A stretch of DNA of 64,000 nt from Cellulomonas sp. S1-8 (GCF_026184235.1 NZ_CP110806.1:2604001-2668000); one strand, 5' to 3'. Numbered from the stretch's first letter, positions 30,940 to 42,403 are shown. A program made the numbers and translations. Notes: a model not told the origin generated them from the letters alone.

Positions 30940-31029
30940 TCCACCACCCCGTCCCGACCTGTGTCGTCATCGGCGCACATGCTGCCTCACGTTGAGGCGA
31001 AGGTTCACGTGCGTCCGTCCAGTTCACCC

Positions 31030-32619
31030 TCAGATGCCCAGCTGGAACACACCCCAGTAGGCCAGCACCACGAGCAGCACGGCCGATCCTGCGAGCACGC
31101 ACCACATCGCGAAGAACCGGGCGACGCCCGGTCCGACGGCCTCGTCGTCCTGCTGGGCGTCGTGCGCGCGGCGCGCCAGCAGCACCACGGCGAGCACGGC
31201 CGCGGTGCCCAGCAGGCGCACCCCGACCCAGCCGCCCTGCACGACCCACGCGTTGCGCTCGTAGTCCACCGCCAGCCGCGCGACGGACACCACGTACCAG
31301 ACCAGCGCGGCCGCGGTCGCGACGGTCGCGCCGCCCACGAGCGCGAGGCGGCCCGCGACCCCGCGCGCGTACCGCGGCGGCGGCGGCGCGTCGTCCTCGA
31401 CGGTGCGACGGGCCGTCACGCCCTGCACGACGCGCGTCGTCCCCACCGTGAGGGACGCGACCAGCAGGAGCGCCAGCGCGCCGATCACCAGCCCGAGCAG
31501 CACGCTGCCGTCGCGCAGCCAGCCCGGCTGCGGCACGGGTCCGGCGAGGTAGGTCTGCTCGGGCTGCGCACCCGCCACCCGCGGCGCGGCGTCGGCCGTG
31601 TCCGGCAGGCCCTGCACCCAGCCCGCCAGGTCCTCCAGGAAGGCGGGGAGCACCTCCCCGTCCACCCGCATGCCGTGGTTCGCACCGTCGTAGTACCGCA
31701 CCGTCACGTCGTGGTTGCCGGTCACCGCGACGTCCGTGAGGATCTGCTGCGCCCCCTGCACGACCGGCATCGACGCGTCCCCCGTGCCGTACACGACGAG
31801 CACGGGCTGCCTGACCTGCTGCTGCCACGGCTGCACGTCGAAGTCGGCGTACTCGAACCCGCCGCCGGGCATCGACATGCCGACGGCCCGCGGGATCGCC
31901 CGGAACATCGCCTGCGGCACCCCGGTGTTGCGCAGGTACGCGTCGACGGCGAAGGCGGCCTGCTGCCGCGGCGGCACCACCGGCGAGGAGACCAGGACCA
32001 GGGCGTCGAGCCTCGGGTCCTGCGCGGCCATGACCGGGGCGATCCAGCCGCCCTCGCTCTCGGCGTACACGACGACGCGGTCGGGGTCGACCTCCGGCCG
32101 GTCGCGCAGCAGGTCCACGGAACGCAGGTAGTCGTCGGCCATCGCGACGTAGTCGCGGTGGCGCGTGGTGTACGTGTCGAGGCGCTTGTCCGGCACCATC
32201 GCGACGACGCCGGCGGCGGCCAGCGCCTGGGCCTGGGCGGTGAACGCCTGGGCGAACCTGCCGGTGCCGGCGCCGTGCACGAAGAGGACCGCGGGTGCGG
32301 GCTCCGTCACGTCGACGGGCAGGCTGAGGCGCGCGCGCACGCTGGCTCCGTCGAGCGGCACGGTCACCTCGACGGTCCGCACGTCGTGGACGGCGAGCGG
32401 CGGCGCGTCGCCGATCGCGGTGCTGGTCGACCCGATCTCGATCTCGTCCGCGAGCGGGACGGGGTCCCAGCGCGGTCCCATCACCGCGCCGATCACGGCG
32501 AGCAGGACGACGCCGAGCGCGACCCCGGCGACCAGGCCGTAGGCCGACGCCGAGCGTCCCGACCGGCCGCCGCGCCCGGTCAGGCGCGTCACCCGGCGCC
32601 ACGCGCCGGACGCCGTCAC
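31030..32619 (-). CDS. Alpha/beta hydrolase with N-terminal anchor and C-terminal membrane domain
   Basis: About 529 residues. An N-terminal membrane segment (about 22-45) is followed by an alpha/beta-hydrolase domain: oxyanion strand VLFVHGAGTGRF, nucleophile elbow YAESEGG (Ser in A-E-S-E-G, a variant of G-x-S-x-G), Asp in VYGTGDASMPV and His in GANHGM. The C-terminal 150 residues contain four more hydrophobic segments. This is a DUF/YqiA-like secreted-face esterase or peptidase layout; substrate unknown. The start is uncertain: GTG 32619 has GAGG 5 bases upstream, GTG 32625 has none. It follows era after a few bases, so it may be co-transcribed with it. Confidence 0.75.
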   Translation of the reverse strand: MTASGAWRRVTRLTGRGGRSGRSASAYGLVAGVALGVVLLAVIGAVMGPRWDPVPLADEIEIGSTSTAIGDAPPLAVHDVRTVEVTVPLDGASVRARLSLPVDVTEPAPAVLFVHGAGTGRFAQAFTAQAQALAAAGVVAMVPDKRLDTYTTRHRDYVAMADDYLRSVDLLRDRPEVDPDRVVVYAESEGGWIAPVMAAQDPRLDALVLVSSPVVPPRQQAAFAVDAYLRNTGVPQAMFRAIPRAVGMSMPGGGFEYADFDVQPWQQQVRQPVLVVYGTGDASMPVVQGAQQILTDVAVTGNHDVTVRYYDGANHGMRVDGEVLPAFLEDLAGWVQGLPDTADAAPRVAGAQPEQTYLAGPVPQPGWLRDGSVLLGLVIGALALLLVASLTVGTTRVVQGVTARRTVEDDAPPPPRYARGVAGRLALVGGATVATAAALVWYVVSVARLAVDYERNAWVVQGGWVGVRLLGTAAVLAVVLLARRAHDAQQDDEAVGPGVARFFAMWCVLAGSAVLLVVLAYWGVFQLGI

Positions 32620-32626
32620 CGCCACC

Positions 32627-33547
32627 TCAGAAGCCCAGCCGGCCGAGCTGCTTGGGGTCGCGCTGCCAGTCCTTGGCCACCTTGACGTGCAGGTCGAGGA
32701 AGACGCGGGCGCCGAGCAGCGCCTCGATCTGCGTGCGGGCCCGCGTGCCGACGTCGCGCAGCCGCGCCCCACCCCGCCCGATGACGATCGCCTTCTGGCT
32801 GTCACGCTCGACGAACAGGTGGACACGCACGTCGAGCAGCGGACGCCCGTCGGCGCCCGGCGGCTGGTCGCGCGGGACGATCTCGTCGACGACGACCGCG
32901 AGCGAGTGCGGCAGCTCGTCGCGCACGCCCTCGAGGGCCGCCTCGCGCACGAGCTCGGCGACCATGACCAGCTCGGGCTCGTCGGTGAGCTCCCCGGCGG
33001 GGTACAGCGCCGGCCCCTCGGGCAGGTGTCCCACCAGCACGTCGGCGAGGACGTCGACCTGGTAGCCGTCGCGCGAGGAGACGGGCACGATGTCGGCCCA
33101 CTCCCCGAGCTGGTCGACCGCCATGAGCTGCTCCGCGAGCTTCGCGCGCGGCACCGTGTCGGTCTTGGTGACGACCGCGACGACGGGGGTGTTCGCGCGG
33201 CCGGGCTGCGACAGGCGCGCGAGCTGCTCGGTGATGAAGCGGTCGCCGGGGCCGATCCGCTCGTCGGCCGGCACGCAGAAGCCGATGACGTCGACCTCGG
33301 TGAGCGTGTCGCGCACCAGGTCGTTGAGGCGCTCGCCCAGCAGCGTGCGCGGCCGGTGCAGCCCGGGGGTGTCGACGAGCACGAGCTGTGCGTCCTCGCG
33401 GTGCACGATGCCGCGCACGACGTGCCGCGTGGTCTGCGGGCGCCCCGAGGTGATCGCGACCTTCTGCCCGACGAGCGCGTTCGTCAGGGTCGACTTGCCC
33501 GTGTTGGGCCGCCCGACCAGGCAGGCGAATCCGGAACGGTGGGTCAT
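32627..33547 (-). CDS. era: GTPase Era
   Basis: Ras-like GTPase with a KH domain that binds 16S rRNA and helps 30S subunit maturation. 306 residues. G1 is GRPNTGKST, the switch region is PQTTRH, G3 is DTPGLH, G4 is TKTD and G5 is VSSRDG. The KH domain near the end has VIGRGGARLRDVGTRAR. The start overlaps the upstream CorC/HlyC gene by 4 bases, continuing the classic ybeY-hlyC-era order. Confidence 0.97.
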   Translation of the reverse strand: MTHRSGFACLVGRPNTGKSTLTNALVGQKVAITSGRPQTTRHVVRGIVHREDAQLVLVDTPGLHRPRTLLGERLNDLVRDTLTEVDVIGFCVPADERIGPGDRFITEQLARLSQPGRANTPVVAVVTKTDTVPRAKLAEQLMAVDQLGEWADIVPVSSRDGYQVDVLADVLVGHLPEGPALYPAGELTDEPELVMVAELVREAALEGVRDELPHSLAVVVDEIVPRDQPPGADGRPLLDVRVHLFVERDSQKAIVIGRGGARLRDVGTRARTQIEALLGARVFLDLHVKVAKDWQRDPKQLGRLGF

Positions 33548-34911
33548 CGGGTCGCCTCCGCGCCGTGGTCGCGCGTGGCGGGGGTGCCGCGCGCGGGGGT
33601 GCCCGTGGCGGACGTGCCGCGGGCGGGGGTCGAGGGCGTGCCCTCGTCGGCGTCGGCCGCCCGGTGCACCAGCACCGTCGCGAGCCGCTTGCGGCGGCCC
33701 TCGACGCGCTCGGCCTCCAGCCGCAGGCCGTGGATCTCCCCGACCGACCCGGGCAGCGGCACCTTGCCCAGCGCCTTGGCGAGCAGACCGGCCGCCGTGT
33801 CCACGTCCTCGTCCTCCACCTCGATGCCGAACAGGTCGCCCAGCTCGTCGCGCCCGAGGCGCGCCGGCACACGGTAGCCGCCGTCGCCGATCTCCTCGAC
33901 GCCCGGTGCGCTCGTGTCGTGCTCGTCGGTGAGCTCGCCGACGATCTCCTCCAGCGCGTCCTCGATCGTCACGAGCCCGGCGATGCCGCCGTACTCGTCG
34001 ACCACGAGCGCGATGTGGCTCGACCCGTCGCGCAGCTCGCGCAGCAGCGCGTCGACGGGCTTGGACTCCGGCACGTACACCGCCGGGCGTGCCAGCGACG
34101 ACGCGGGCGCGTCGAGCGGGTCGTCGTCGCCGGCGTCGCGCCCACCGGCGGGTGCCGGGATGCGCCGCACGATGTCCTTGAGGTAGAGCACGCCGACGAC
34201 GTCGTCGACCGACTCCCCGACGACGGGCACGCGCGAGAACCCGGAGCGCAGCAGCAGCGCGAGCACCTTGTGCAGCGGCGTGCTCGCGCGGGTCGTGATC
34301 ATGTCGGTGCGCGGCACCATCACCTCGCGCGTCAGGGTGTCCCCGAGCTCGAGGACCGAGCGGAACATCTCCCGCTCGTTCTCCTCGATCGCGTCGGACT
34401 CGCTCACGCGCTCGACCATGTCGCGCAGCTCGGCGTCGTCCTGCTCGCTCGTCGACGCGGCGGGGTCCGCACGTCGTCCGACGCCGCCCGCGAGCCGCGT
34501 CACGGTCAGCAGCAGGCGCGACAGGCTCGCCAGCACGCCGACGGGGTGGCGGCGGCCCATGCTGCGCGGGCTGACGCGGACGAGCAGGAACGCGACGACC
34601 GCGCACGCCGCGATCGCGAGCAGCGCGGTGGCCCACCACGACAGGCTGCCGGCGCTGAGGGCCAGCGTGAGGCACACGGTCGCGGTCATCTCGCCCAGCA
34701 GCCGGACGAACGCGGCGGCCGCTGCCACGCGGGCGGGGTCGTCGACGAGCCGGCGCACGCGCGCGGCGGCGCCGGGACGGTCGTGCTCGAGCTCCGCGAC
34801 CCGGGCACGGGTCACGCGCTGGACGGCGACCTCACCGGCCGACAGGGCGGCCGCCAGCACGATCCCCAGCAGCGCGATCGCGAGCAGCAGGGCGACGGGG
34901 ACGCCGCTCAT
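33544..34911 (-). CDS. Hemolysin/CorC-family membrane protein (DUF21, CBS pair, CorC_HlyC)
   Basis: A 455-residue protein. An N-terminal DUF21 domain with three to four membrane segments occupies residues about 1-135. A tandem CBS pair follows (about 195-330): [21 protein letters not shown], then [48 protein letters not shown] CorC_HlyC FAD-like domain covers 340-420 ([20 protein letters not shown]). The tail is low-complexity Pro/Thr/Gly. The family is linked to divalent cation (Mg/Co) efflux; the old haemolysin label is misleading. It overlaps ybeY and era by 4 bases each. Confidence 0.93.
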   Translation of the reverse strand: MSGVPVALLLAIALLGIVLAAALSAGEVAVQRVTRARVAELEHDRPGAAARVRRLVDDPARVAAAAAFVRLLGEMTATVCLTLALSAGSLSWWATALLAIAACAVVAFLLVRVSPRSMGRRHPVGVLASLSRLLLTVTRLAGGVGRRADPAASTSEQDDAELRDMVERVSESDAIEENEREMFRSVLELGDTLTREVMVPRTDMITTRASTPLHKVLALLLRSGFSRVPVVGESVDDVVGVLYLKDIVRRIPAPAGGRDAGDDDPLDAPASSLARPAVYVPESKPVDALLRELRDGSSHIALVVDEYGGIAGLVTIEDALEEIVGELTDEHDTSAPGVEEIGDGGYRVPARLGRDELGDLFGIEVEDEDVDTAAGLLAKALGKVPLPGSVGEIHGLRLEAERVEGRRKRLATVLVHRAADADEGTPSTPARGTSATGTPARGTPATRDHGAEATR

Positions 34912-35356
34912 CGACCGGCCAGGAACGTCAGGAGGAGGCGGCGCTGGAGCGCGAACATCTCCTTCTCCTCGTCCGGCTCGGCGTGGTCGTAGCCGAGCAG
35001 GTGCAGGATGCCGTGCGTCGTCAGCAGCAGCATCTCCTCGGCCGTCGAGTGCCCGGCGGCACGCGCCTGGGTCGCCGCGACCTCGGGGCACAGCACCACG
35101 TCGCCCAGGACCCCGGGACCGGCCGGCTCGCCCTCGCGGCCGGGCCGCAGCTCGTCCATCGGGAACGACAGCACGTCCGTCGGGCCGGGCTCGTCCATCC
35201 ACCGCACGTGCAGGTCCGTCATCGTGCCCGTGTCGACCAGGCGGACGAACAGGTCCGCCTGGGGGTGCACGTGCATCGCGTCCATCACGTACCGACCGAG
35301 CGCGGAGAACTCGGCCTCGTCGACCTCGACGCCGGACTCGTTGCTCACCTCGACGC

Positions 35357-35360
<4 letters not shown>
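34908..35360 (-). CDS. ybeY: Endoribonuclease YbeY
   Basis: Single-strand RNase acting in 16S rRNA 3' maturation and ribosome quality control. 150 residues. The zinc-binding signature H-x3-H-x5-H is present: [12 protein letters not shown] at about residues 113-124. [11 protein letters not shown] is the conserved centre. ATG 35360 overlaps the phoH stop (ATGA) and is preferred to a GTG four codons upstream. Confidence 0.96.
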
Positions 35361-36358
<998 letters not shown>

Positions 36359-36556
36359 GTGCTCGGCGGGTGCCGTGCGCTCCTTCTCTCGAGGCGTGCC
36401 CTCCTGCGGGCACGTGCCCATCCTACGGCTCCGGTCCGACACGCACGGGCTCCCCTGGGCCCTTCGTCCCCGGGCACGCACGCCGCGCCAGGAGAACACT
36501 GGGACGAGGACGCCGGGCAACGGAGCCCGGTGGGTGCCTGCGACGGAGGAAGCACC

Positions 36557-39271
36557 ATGGCCCGGTACGTCAAGGACTTCAGCGAGGGTGACAAGGACCA
36601 GAAGGACCTGCTCGGCGGGAAGGGCGCCAACCTCGCCGAGATGACCCGGCTGGGCCTGCCCGTCCCCCCGGGGTTCACGATCACCACGGAGGCGTGCCGC
36701 GCCTACATGCGCACCGGCGAGCTGCCGCCGGAGCTGCGGGTCGAGGTCACCATGGCGGTGCGGCACCTCGAGGACGAGCTGGGCCGCCGCCTGGGGGACT
36801 TCCACGACCCGCTCCTGGTGTCGGTGCGCTCGGGCGCGAAGTTCTCGATGCCCGGGATGATGGAGACGGTCCTCAACGTCGGCCTCAACGACGCGTCCGT
36901 GCAGGGCCTGGCGGAGCTCTCGGGCGACGAGCGCTTCGCGTGGGACTCCTACCGCCGCCTCATCCAGATGTTCGGCCGCACGGTCCTCGACATCGACGCG
37001 GACCTGTTCGCCGACGCGCTCGACAAGGCGAAGGCCGCACGCGGGGTGTCCGCGGACGTCGACCTCGACGCCACCGACCTGCACGCCCTGGTCGACACGT
37101 ACAAGCAGATCGTGCGCGACGGGTCGGGCCGCGAGTTCCCGCAGCACCCGCGCGAGCAGCTCGACCTGGCGATCGTCGCGGTCCTCGAGTCCTGGGGCAC
37201 CGACCGCGCCCGGCTGTACCGCCGCAAGGAGCGCATCCCCGACGACCTGGGCACGGCGGTCAACGTGTGCTCGATGGTCTTCGGCAACCTGGGGCCGACG
37301 TCGGGCACCGGCGTCGCCTTCACGCGCGACCCCGCGTCGGGCCGCACGGGCGACTACGGCGACTACCTGGTCAACGCGCAGGGCGAGGACGTGGTCGCCG
37401 GCATCCGCAACACGCTGTCCCTCGCGGACCTCGAGGAGGTCGACCCGGCGGCGTCCGCGGAGCTGCGCCAGGCGATGCGCCGCCTCGAGACCCACTACCG
37501 CGACCTGTGCGACATCGAGTTCACGATCGAGCGCGGCAAGCTGTGGATGCTGCAGACGCGCGTCGGCAAGCGCACCGCGCCCGCGGCGTTCCGCATCGCG
37601 TGCCAGCTGGTCGACGAGCACCTCATCACGATGGACGAGGCGCTGTCCCGGGTCACCGGCGCCCAGCTCTCGCAGCTGCAGTTCCCGCAGTTCGCCGCCG
37701 ACGGCGCGGACCGTGTGCTGCTGACGAAGGCGATGCCCGCGTCCCCCGGCGCCGCGGTCGGCATGGCCGTGTTCGACTCCGCGACGGCCGAGCAGTGGGC
37801 CACCGAGGGCAAGGACGTCGTCCTGGTGCGTCGCGAGACCAACCCCGACGACCTCGGCGGCATGATCGCCGCCGTGGGTGTCCTCACCGCCCGCGGCGGC
37901 AAGACGTCGCACGCGGCGGTCGTCGCGCGCGGCATGGGCCGCACGTGCGTCGTCGGCGCCGAGGAGCTCACCGTCGACGCCACGGCGCGCACCATGGTCA
38001 CCCGCAGCGGGCACACCGTCACCGAGGGCGAGGTCATCGCGATCGACGGCACCAGCGGCGAGGTCTTCCTCGGCGACGTGCCCGTCGTCCCCTCCCCCGT
38101 GCAGCGGTACCTCGAGGACGGTCTGGACGTCGCGCTCGACGAGGCCCCGGACGAGGAGACGCGCGACCTGGTGCGGGCGGTCGACCGGATCCTGGAGCAC
38201 GCCGACGCGACCCGCCGGCTGCGCGTGCACGCCAACGCCGACACGGCCGAGGACGCCACCCGCGCCCGCAGCCTGGGCGCGGAGGGCATCGGCCTGTGCC
38301 GCACGGAGCACATGTTCCTCGGCGAGCGGCGCGTGCTCGTCGAGCGTGTGGTGCTCGCGACGGACGACGACGAGCGGCAGGAGGCGCTGGACGCGCTGCT
38401 GCCGCTGCAGCGGCAGGACTTCACGGACCTGCTCGAGGCGATGGACGGGCTGCCGACGACCATCCGGCTCATCGACCCGCCGCTGCACGAGTTCCTGCCC
38501 GACCTCACGGAGCTGTCCGTGAAGGTCGCGCTGGCCGCCGAGCGGGGCCGCGTCGACGAGCGTGAGGTCACGCTGCTCACCGCGGTGCGCCGCATGCACG
38601 AGGCCAACCCGATGCTGGGCCTGCGTGGGGTGCGCCTGGGGCTCGTCGTGCCCGGCCTGTTCGACCTGCAGATCCGCGCGGTCGCCGAGGCGGTCGCGGC
38701 CCGGCTGGCCGACGGCGGCCACCCGCACGCGGAGATCATGGTCCCGCTGGTGGCCTCGGTGCAGGAGCTGCGCCTGGTCCGCGACCGCGCGACGACGATC
38801 ATGGCCGAGGTGAGCACCGAGCAGGGCGTGACGGTGGACCTGCCGGTCGGCTGCATGATCGAGCTGCCGCGCGCGGCGCTCACGGCGGACCGGCTCGCCA
38901 CGCAGGCGCAGTTCTTCTCCTTCGGCACCAACGACCTCACGCAGACGACGTGGGGCTTCAGCCGCGACGACGTCGAGGGCGCGTTCTTCTCGCAGTACGC
39001 CGCCAACGGGGTGCTCTCGGTGTCACCGTTCGAGACGATCGACGTCACGGGCGTCGGGTCGCTCGTGCGGACCGCCGTCGAGCTGGGTCGCACGACCCGC
39101 CCCGACCTCACGCTCGGCGTGTGCGGCGAGCACGGCGGCGACCCGGAGTCCATCCGGTTCTTCGACGCCGTCGGGCTGGACTACGTGTCCTGCTCCCCGT
39201 TCCGCGTCCCGATCGCCCGGCTCGAGGCGGGACGTGCGGCCGTCGAGCACGTGGGCAGCGACTCCCGCTGA
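36557..39271 (+). CDS. ppdK: Pyruvate, phosphate dikinase
   Basis: Interconverts ATP + pyruvate + phosphate and AMP + phosphoenolpyruvate + pyrophosphate, linking glycolysis and gluconeogenesis. 904 residues, close to family length. N-terminal nucleotide domain starts GGKGANLAEMTRLGLPVPPGF. The phosphohistidine domain carries GGKTSHAAVVARGMG with His452. The C-terminal PEP/pyruvate barrel includes GIGLCRTEHMF, FFSFGTNDLTQTTWG and GVCGEHGGDP with the catalytic Cys. The ribosome binding site GGAGGAAG is just upstream of the ATG. It is the only plus-strand gene in a long minus-strand stretch and is divergent from phoH. Confidence 0.97.
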   Translation: MARYVKDFSEGDKDQKDLLGGKGANLAEMTRLGLPVPPGFTITTEACRAYMRTGELPPELRVEVTMAVRHLEDELGRRLGDFHDPLLVSVRSGAKFSMPGMMETVLNVGLNDASVQGLAELSGDERFAWDSYRRLIQMFGRTVLDIDADLFADALDKAKAARGVSADVDLDATDLHALVDTYKQIVRDGSGREFPQHPREQLDLAIVAVLESWGTDRARLYRRKERIPDDLGTAVNVCSMVFGNLGPTSGTGVAFTRDPASGRTGDYGDYLVNAQGEDVVAGIRNTLSLADLEEVDPAASAELRQAMRRLETHYRDLCDIEFTIERGKLWMLQTRVGKRTAPAAFRIACQLVDEHLITMDEALSRVTGAQLSQLQFPQFAADGADRVLLTKAMPASPGAAVGMAVFDSATAEQWATEGKDVVLVRRETNPDDLGGMIAAVGVLTARGGKTSHAAVVARGMGRTCVVGAEELTVDATARTMVTRSGHTVTEGEVIAIDGTSGEVFLGDVPVVPSPVQRYLEDGLDVALDEAPDEETRDLVRAVDRILEHADATRRLRVHANADTAEDATRARSLGAEGIGLCRTEHMFLGERRVLVERVVLATDDDERQEALDALLPLQRQDFTDLLEAMDGLPTTIRLIDPPLHEFLPDLTELSVKVALAAERGRVDEREVTLLTAVRRMHEANPMLGLRGVRLGLVVPGLFDLQIRAVAEAVAARLADGGHPHAEIMVPLVASVQELRLVRDRATTIMAEVSTEQGVTVDLPVGCMIELPRAALTADRLATQAQFFSFGTNDLTQTTWGFSRDDVEGAFFSQYAANGVLSVSPFETIDVTGVGSLVRTAVELGRTTRPDLTLGVCGEHGGDPESIRFFDAVGLDYVSCSPFRVPIARLEAGRAAVEHVGSDSR

Positions 39272-39273
39272 CC

Positions 39274-39342
39274 CCCGGACCCGTGGGGCCGGCGGCGCAC
39301 CACTCCCCGTCACGCGCCGCCGACCCCGCGTCCGGGTCCGGG
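39274..39342. terminator. Large hairpin between convergent ppdK and rsmE
   Basis: Outer arms CCCGGACCC (39274-39282) and GGGTCCGGG (39334-39342) are perfect. A nested GGCGGCGC/GCGCCGCC pair (39291-39298, 39314-39321) adds a second stem. It lies between two stop codons 75 bases apart and likely terminates both genes. No T-run. Confidence 0.6.
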
Positions 39343-39345
39343 CCG

Positions 39346-40104
39346 TCAGCCCCAGCGGCCGAGGCGGTCCGCGAGCATCGCGAGCGCGACCGGCCCGGCG
39401 GTCGAGGTGCGCAGCACGTGCGGGCCGAGGCGGCAGACGACCGCGCCGGCACCGGTGAGGTCGTCGACCTCGCGGTCGCTGATGCCGCCCTCGGGGCCGA
39501 CGACGACGAGCACGTCACCGGCGGCCGGCAGCGCGACCTCGTGCAGCGGGGTCGTCGCCGACTCGTGCAGGACGACGGCGACGCCGCCCGCCGCCACGGC
39601 CGCGGTGACCCGCGCCACCAGACCCCGGTCGTCGAGCGGCTCGTCGACGGCCGGCATGCGCGCGCGTCGCGACTGCTTGGTCGCCGTCCGCACGGTGCCG
39701 ATCCACCGCGCGCGACTCTTCTGCGCACGCTCGCCGCGCCAGATGACGACGGACCGCTCGGCCTGCCAGGGCACGACCACGTCGACCCCGACCTCCGTCG
39801 CGGCCTCGATCGCCATCTCGTCGCGGTCGCCCTTGGCGAGCGCCTGCACGAGCACCAGGCGCGGGGCGGGCTCCGGCTCGACGACGACCTCGTCGACGTC
39901 GATGTGCACGCCCTCGGCCCCCGCGGCGCGCACGCGGCCGACGACGCGGACGCCGGCGCAGTCGACCACGTCGACGCGCTCCCCCGGCCCACGACGCTGC
40001 ACGACGCCCGCGTGCCGGCCCTCCTGGCCGCCCAGCAGGTACTCCCCGCCCGCCCGGACGTCGTCGAGCAGCCCGGGCTCGACGACGAAGACGGGTGCGC
40101 TCAC
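39346..40104 (-). CDS. rsmE: 16S rRNA (uracil-1498-N3)-methyltransferase
   Basis: SAM-dependent SPOUT methylase that makes m3U1498 in 16S rRNA. 252 residues. N-terminal PUA-like domain, then the trefoil-knot catalytic part: VLVQALAKGDRDEMAIEAATEVGV, W-x-x-ERSVV, VVVGPEGGISDREVDDL and LGPHVLRTSTAGPVAL. The start (GTG 40104) overlaps the dnaJ stop, completing the common actinobacterial order hrcA-dnaJ-rsmE. Confidence 0.95.
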   Translation of the reverse strand: MSAPVFVVEPGLLDDVRAGGEYLLGGQEGRHAGVVQRRGPGERVDVVDCAGVRVVGRVRAAGAEGVHIDVDEVVVEPEPAPRLVLVQALAKGDRDEMAIEAATEVGVDVVVPWQAERSVVIWRGERAQKSRARWIGTVRTATKQSRRARMPAVDEPLDDRGLVARVTAAVAAGGVAVVLHESATTPLHEVALPAAGDVLVVVGPEGGISDREVDDLTGAGAVVCRLGPHVLRTSTAGPVALAMLADRLGRWG

Positions 40105-41225
40105 CGGCCGGAGAGCTTGTCGCGCAGCTTCGCGAACATGCCCGGGTTGGCGGCCGCGAGCCGCGCCTCCGGACGCTCCTCGCCGCGCAGCACGGCGAGC
40201 CGGCGCAGCAGCTCGGCCTGCTCCTCGTCGGCGGGCGTCGGCACCTGCACCTCGACGTGGACGTGCAGGTCACCGCGGCCACCGACGTGCAGGTGGCCGA
40301 TGCCGAGCCCCCGCAGCGTGATGACCTGCCCGGGCTGGGTGCCGGGCCGCAGGTCGACCTCCTGCGGGCCGTCGAGCGTCTCCATCGCCAGGACCGTGCC
40401 CAGCGCGGCCGCGGTCATCGGCACCTGGAGCGTCGCGTGCAGGTCGTCACCGCGACGCACGAAGATCTCGTGCTTGCGCTCGCGCACCTCCAGGTACACG
40501 TCGCCCGGCGGACCGCCGGCCGGACCGACCTCGCCCTGGCCGGTCAGCTTGATGCGCGTCCCGGTGTCGACACCCGCGGGGACGTCGACGGACAGCGTGC
40601 GACGCGACCGCACGCGGCCCTCGCCCGCGCACTCGGTGCACGGCTCGGGGATCACGGTGCCGAAGCCGTGGCAGGCGGCGCACGGCTGGGTCGTCATGAC
40701 CTGCCCGAGGAACGAGCGCGCGACCCGCTGCACCGACCCGCGGCCCCCGCAGACCTCGCAGGTGCGCGGCGACGTGCCGGGCCGGCAGCAGGTGCCGCCG
40801 CACGTGGGGCAGAGCACGGCCGTGTCGACCTGCACGTCGCGGTGCACCCCGAAGGCCGCCTCCGCGAGGTCGAGGTCGAGCCGCACGAGCGCGTCCTGCC
40901 CGCGTCGGGCACGCGGCACGGGGCCGCGCGGCGCACCACCCCCGGCGGCGCCGAAGAACGTCTCGAAGATGTCCTGGAATCCGAAGCCGCCGCCCATGCC
41001 GCCACCCGGCGACGCGGGGTCCGCACCCATGTCGTAGGCGCGCCGCTTCTCGGTGTTGCCCAGGACGTCGTAGGCGCGCGAGACGTCCTTGAAGCGGTCC
41101 TCCGTCCCGGGGTCGGTGCCCGCGACGTCCGGGTGCAGCTCGCGGGCCAGCCGCCGGTAGGCCTTCTTGATCTGCTCGGGGGTCGCGTCCCTCGGGACGC
41201 CGAGGATCTCGTAGTAGTCGGTCAC
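40101..41225 (-). CDS. dnaJ: Chaperone DnaJ (DnaJ2 type)
   Basis: Hsp40 co-chaperone that stimulates DnaK. 374 residues. J domain at residues 3-68 with HPD at about 31-33, then a Gly/Phe-rich stretch (GGGMGGGFGFQ), four zinc-finger repeats and the C-terminal substrate domain. The repeats are CPTCGGTC, CEVCGGRG, CAACHGFG and CTECAGEG. The first ends in Cys where the C-x-x-C-x-G-x-G consensus has Gly, a small deviation that keeps both zinc-ligand Cys. It is co-transcribed with hrcA under the CIRCE element and precedes rsmE. Confidence 0.96.
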   Translation of the reverse strand: MTDYYEILGVPRDATPEQIKKAYRRLARELHPDVAGTDPGTEDRFKDVSRAYDVLGNTEKRRAYDMGADPASPGGGMGGGFGFQDIFETFFGAAGGGAPRGPVPRARRGQDALVRLDLDLAEAAFGVHRDVQVDTAVLCPTCGGTCCRPGTSPRTCEVCGGRGSVQRVARSFLGQVMTTQPCAACHGFGTVIPEPCTECAGEGRVRSRRTLSVDVPAGVDTGTRIKLTGQGEVGPAGGPPGDVYLEVRERKHEIFVRRGDDLHATLQVPMTAAALGTVLAMETLDGPQEVDLRPGTQPGQVITLRGLGIGHLHVGGRGDLHVHVEVQVPTPADEEQAELLRRLAVLRGEERPEARLAAANPGMFAKLRDKLSGR

Positions 41226-41308
41226 GTGGCGAGCTGCTCGCTTCCTGCTCGTGCGGGGCGTGGTCGGGCCGTCGCGTGGCGCGCCGGTCGGCGCGCGGGG
41301 GCGGCCGC

Positions 41309-42331
41309 TCAGCCCGCGAGGATCCGGGTGAGGTAACGGGCGACGGCGCGGACCGCCGCCATGGTCTGGGGGTAGTCCATGCGCAACGGGCCGACCGACC
41401 CGAGCACGGCGACCGAGGAGCCCTCGCCGCCGTACCCGCTGGTGACGATGCTCGTCTCGGCGAGGCCCTCGTGCTGGTGCTCGCGGCCGATGCGCACCGC
41501 GACGCCGGCCGAGTCCTCGGCCATCTCCGACAGGAGGCGCAGCAGGACCACCTGCTCCTCCAGCGCCTCGAGCACCGGCCCGATGGTGTGCGGGAAGTCC
41601 GCGCCGCCGCTGCGCGCCAGGTGGGACGCACCGGCGATGACGACGCGTTCCTCGCGCTCCTGCGCCAGCGTCTCCGCGACGACCGCGACGACGGACCGGG
41701 CGAGGTCCTCGCCGCCGGGCGCGAACTCGACCGCGAGCGCGTCGAGGACCGCCGACAGCTCGGCGAGCCGCAGGCCGGCCGCGGCGACGTTGAGCCGCAC
41801 GCGTAGCCGTGCGACGACCTGGTCGTCGAGGTCCGCCGTCAGCTCGAGCGTGCGCTGCTCGACGCGTCCGGTGGTCGTGATGATCACGACCAGCAGGTGA
41901 CGCGCACCGACCGGCACGAGCTCGACGTGCCGCAGCGCGGAGCGCCGCAGCGACGGGTACTGCACGACGGCCACCTGGTGGGTGAGCTGCGCGAGCAGCC
42001 GCACGGCCCGGTCGATGACGTCGTCGAGGTCGACGGCCTCCTCGAGCAGCGTGCCGATGGCGCGCTTCTCGGCGGCCGATAGCGGACGGACACCGGTGAG
42101 CCGGTCGACGAACTCCCGGTAGCCGGCCTCGGTCGGCACCCGGCCGGCCGACGTGTGCGGCTGGACGATGAGCCCGGCCTCCTCGAGGGCGGCCATGTCG
42201 TTGCGGATGGTGGCGGGCGACACCCCGAGCGCGTGACGCTCGGTGAGGGCGCGCGAGCCGACGGGCTCACGCGTGGCGACGTAGTCCTCGACGATCGCGC
42301 GCAGCACGTCCAGCCGACGGTCCTCGCTCAT
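41309..42331 (-). CDS. hrcA: Heat-inducible transcription repressor HrcA
   Basis: Represses heat-shock genes by binding CIRCE. 340 residues. N-terminal winged helix with [21 protein letters not shown] and [20 protein letters not shown], then the GAF-like HrcA domain ([21 protein letters not shown], near the end [25 protein letters not shown]). Ribosome binding site GGAGGGAG before ATG 42331. A good CIRCE element lies 72 bases upstream, so it represses its own operon with dnaJ and rsmE. Confidence 0.96.
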   Translation of the reverse strand: MSEDRRLDVLRAIVEDYVATREPVGSRALTERHALGVSPATIRNDMAALEEAGLIVQPHTSAGRVPTEAGYREFVDRLTGVRPLSAAEKRAIGTLLEEAVDLDDVIDRAVRLLAQLTHQVAVVQYPSLRRSALRHVELVPVGARHLLVVIITTTGRVEQRTLELTADLDDQVVARLRVRLNVAAAGLRLAELSAVLDALAVEFAPGGEDLARSVVAVVAETLAQEREERVVIAGASHLARSGGADFPHTIGPVLEALEEQVVLLRLLSEMAEDSAGVAVRIGREHQHEGLAETSIVTSGYGGEGSSVAVLGSVGPLRMDYPQTMAAVRAVARYLTRILAG

Positions 42332-42403
42332 GCCGCTCCCTCCGTCCCCGGTCGCTCGTCTGCCCGCGCACGGGCCGTGCAGTGCCTGTGGCACGGTCCC
42401 GGC

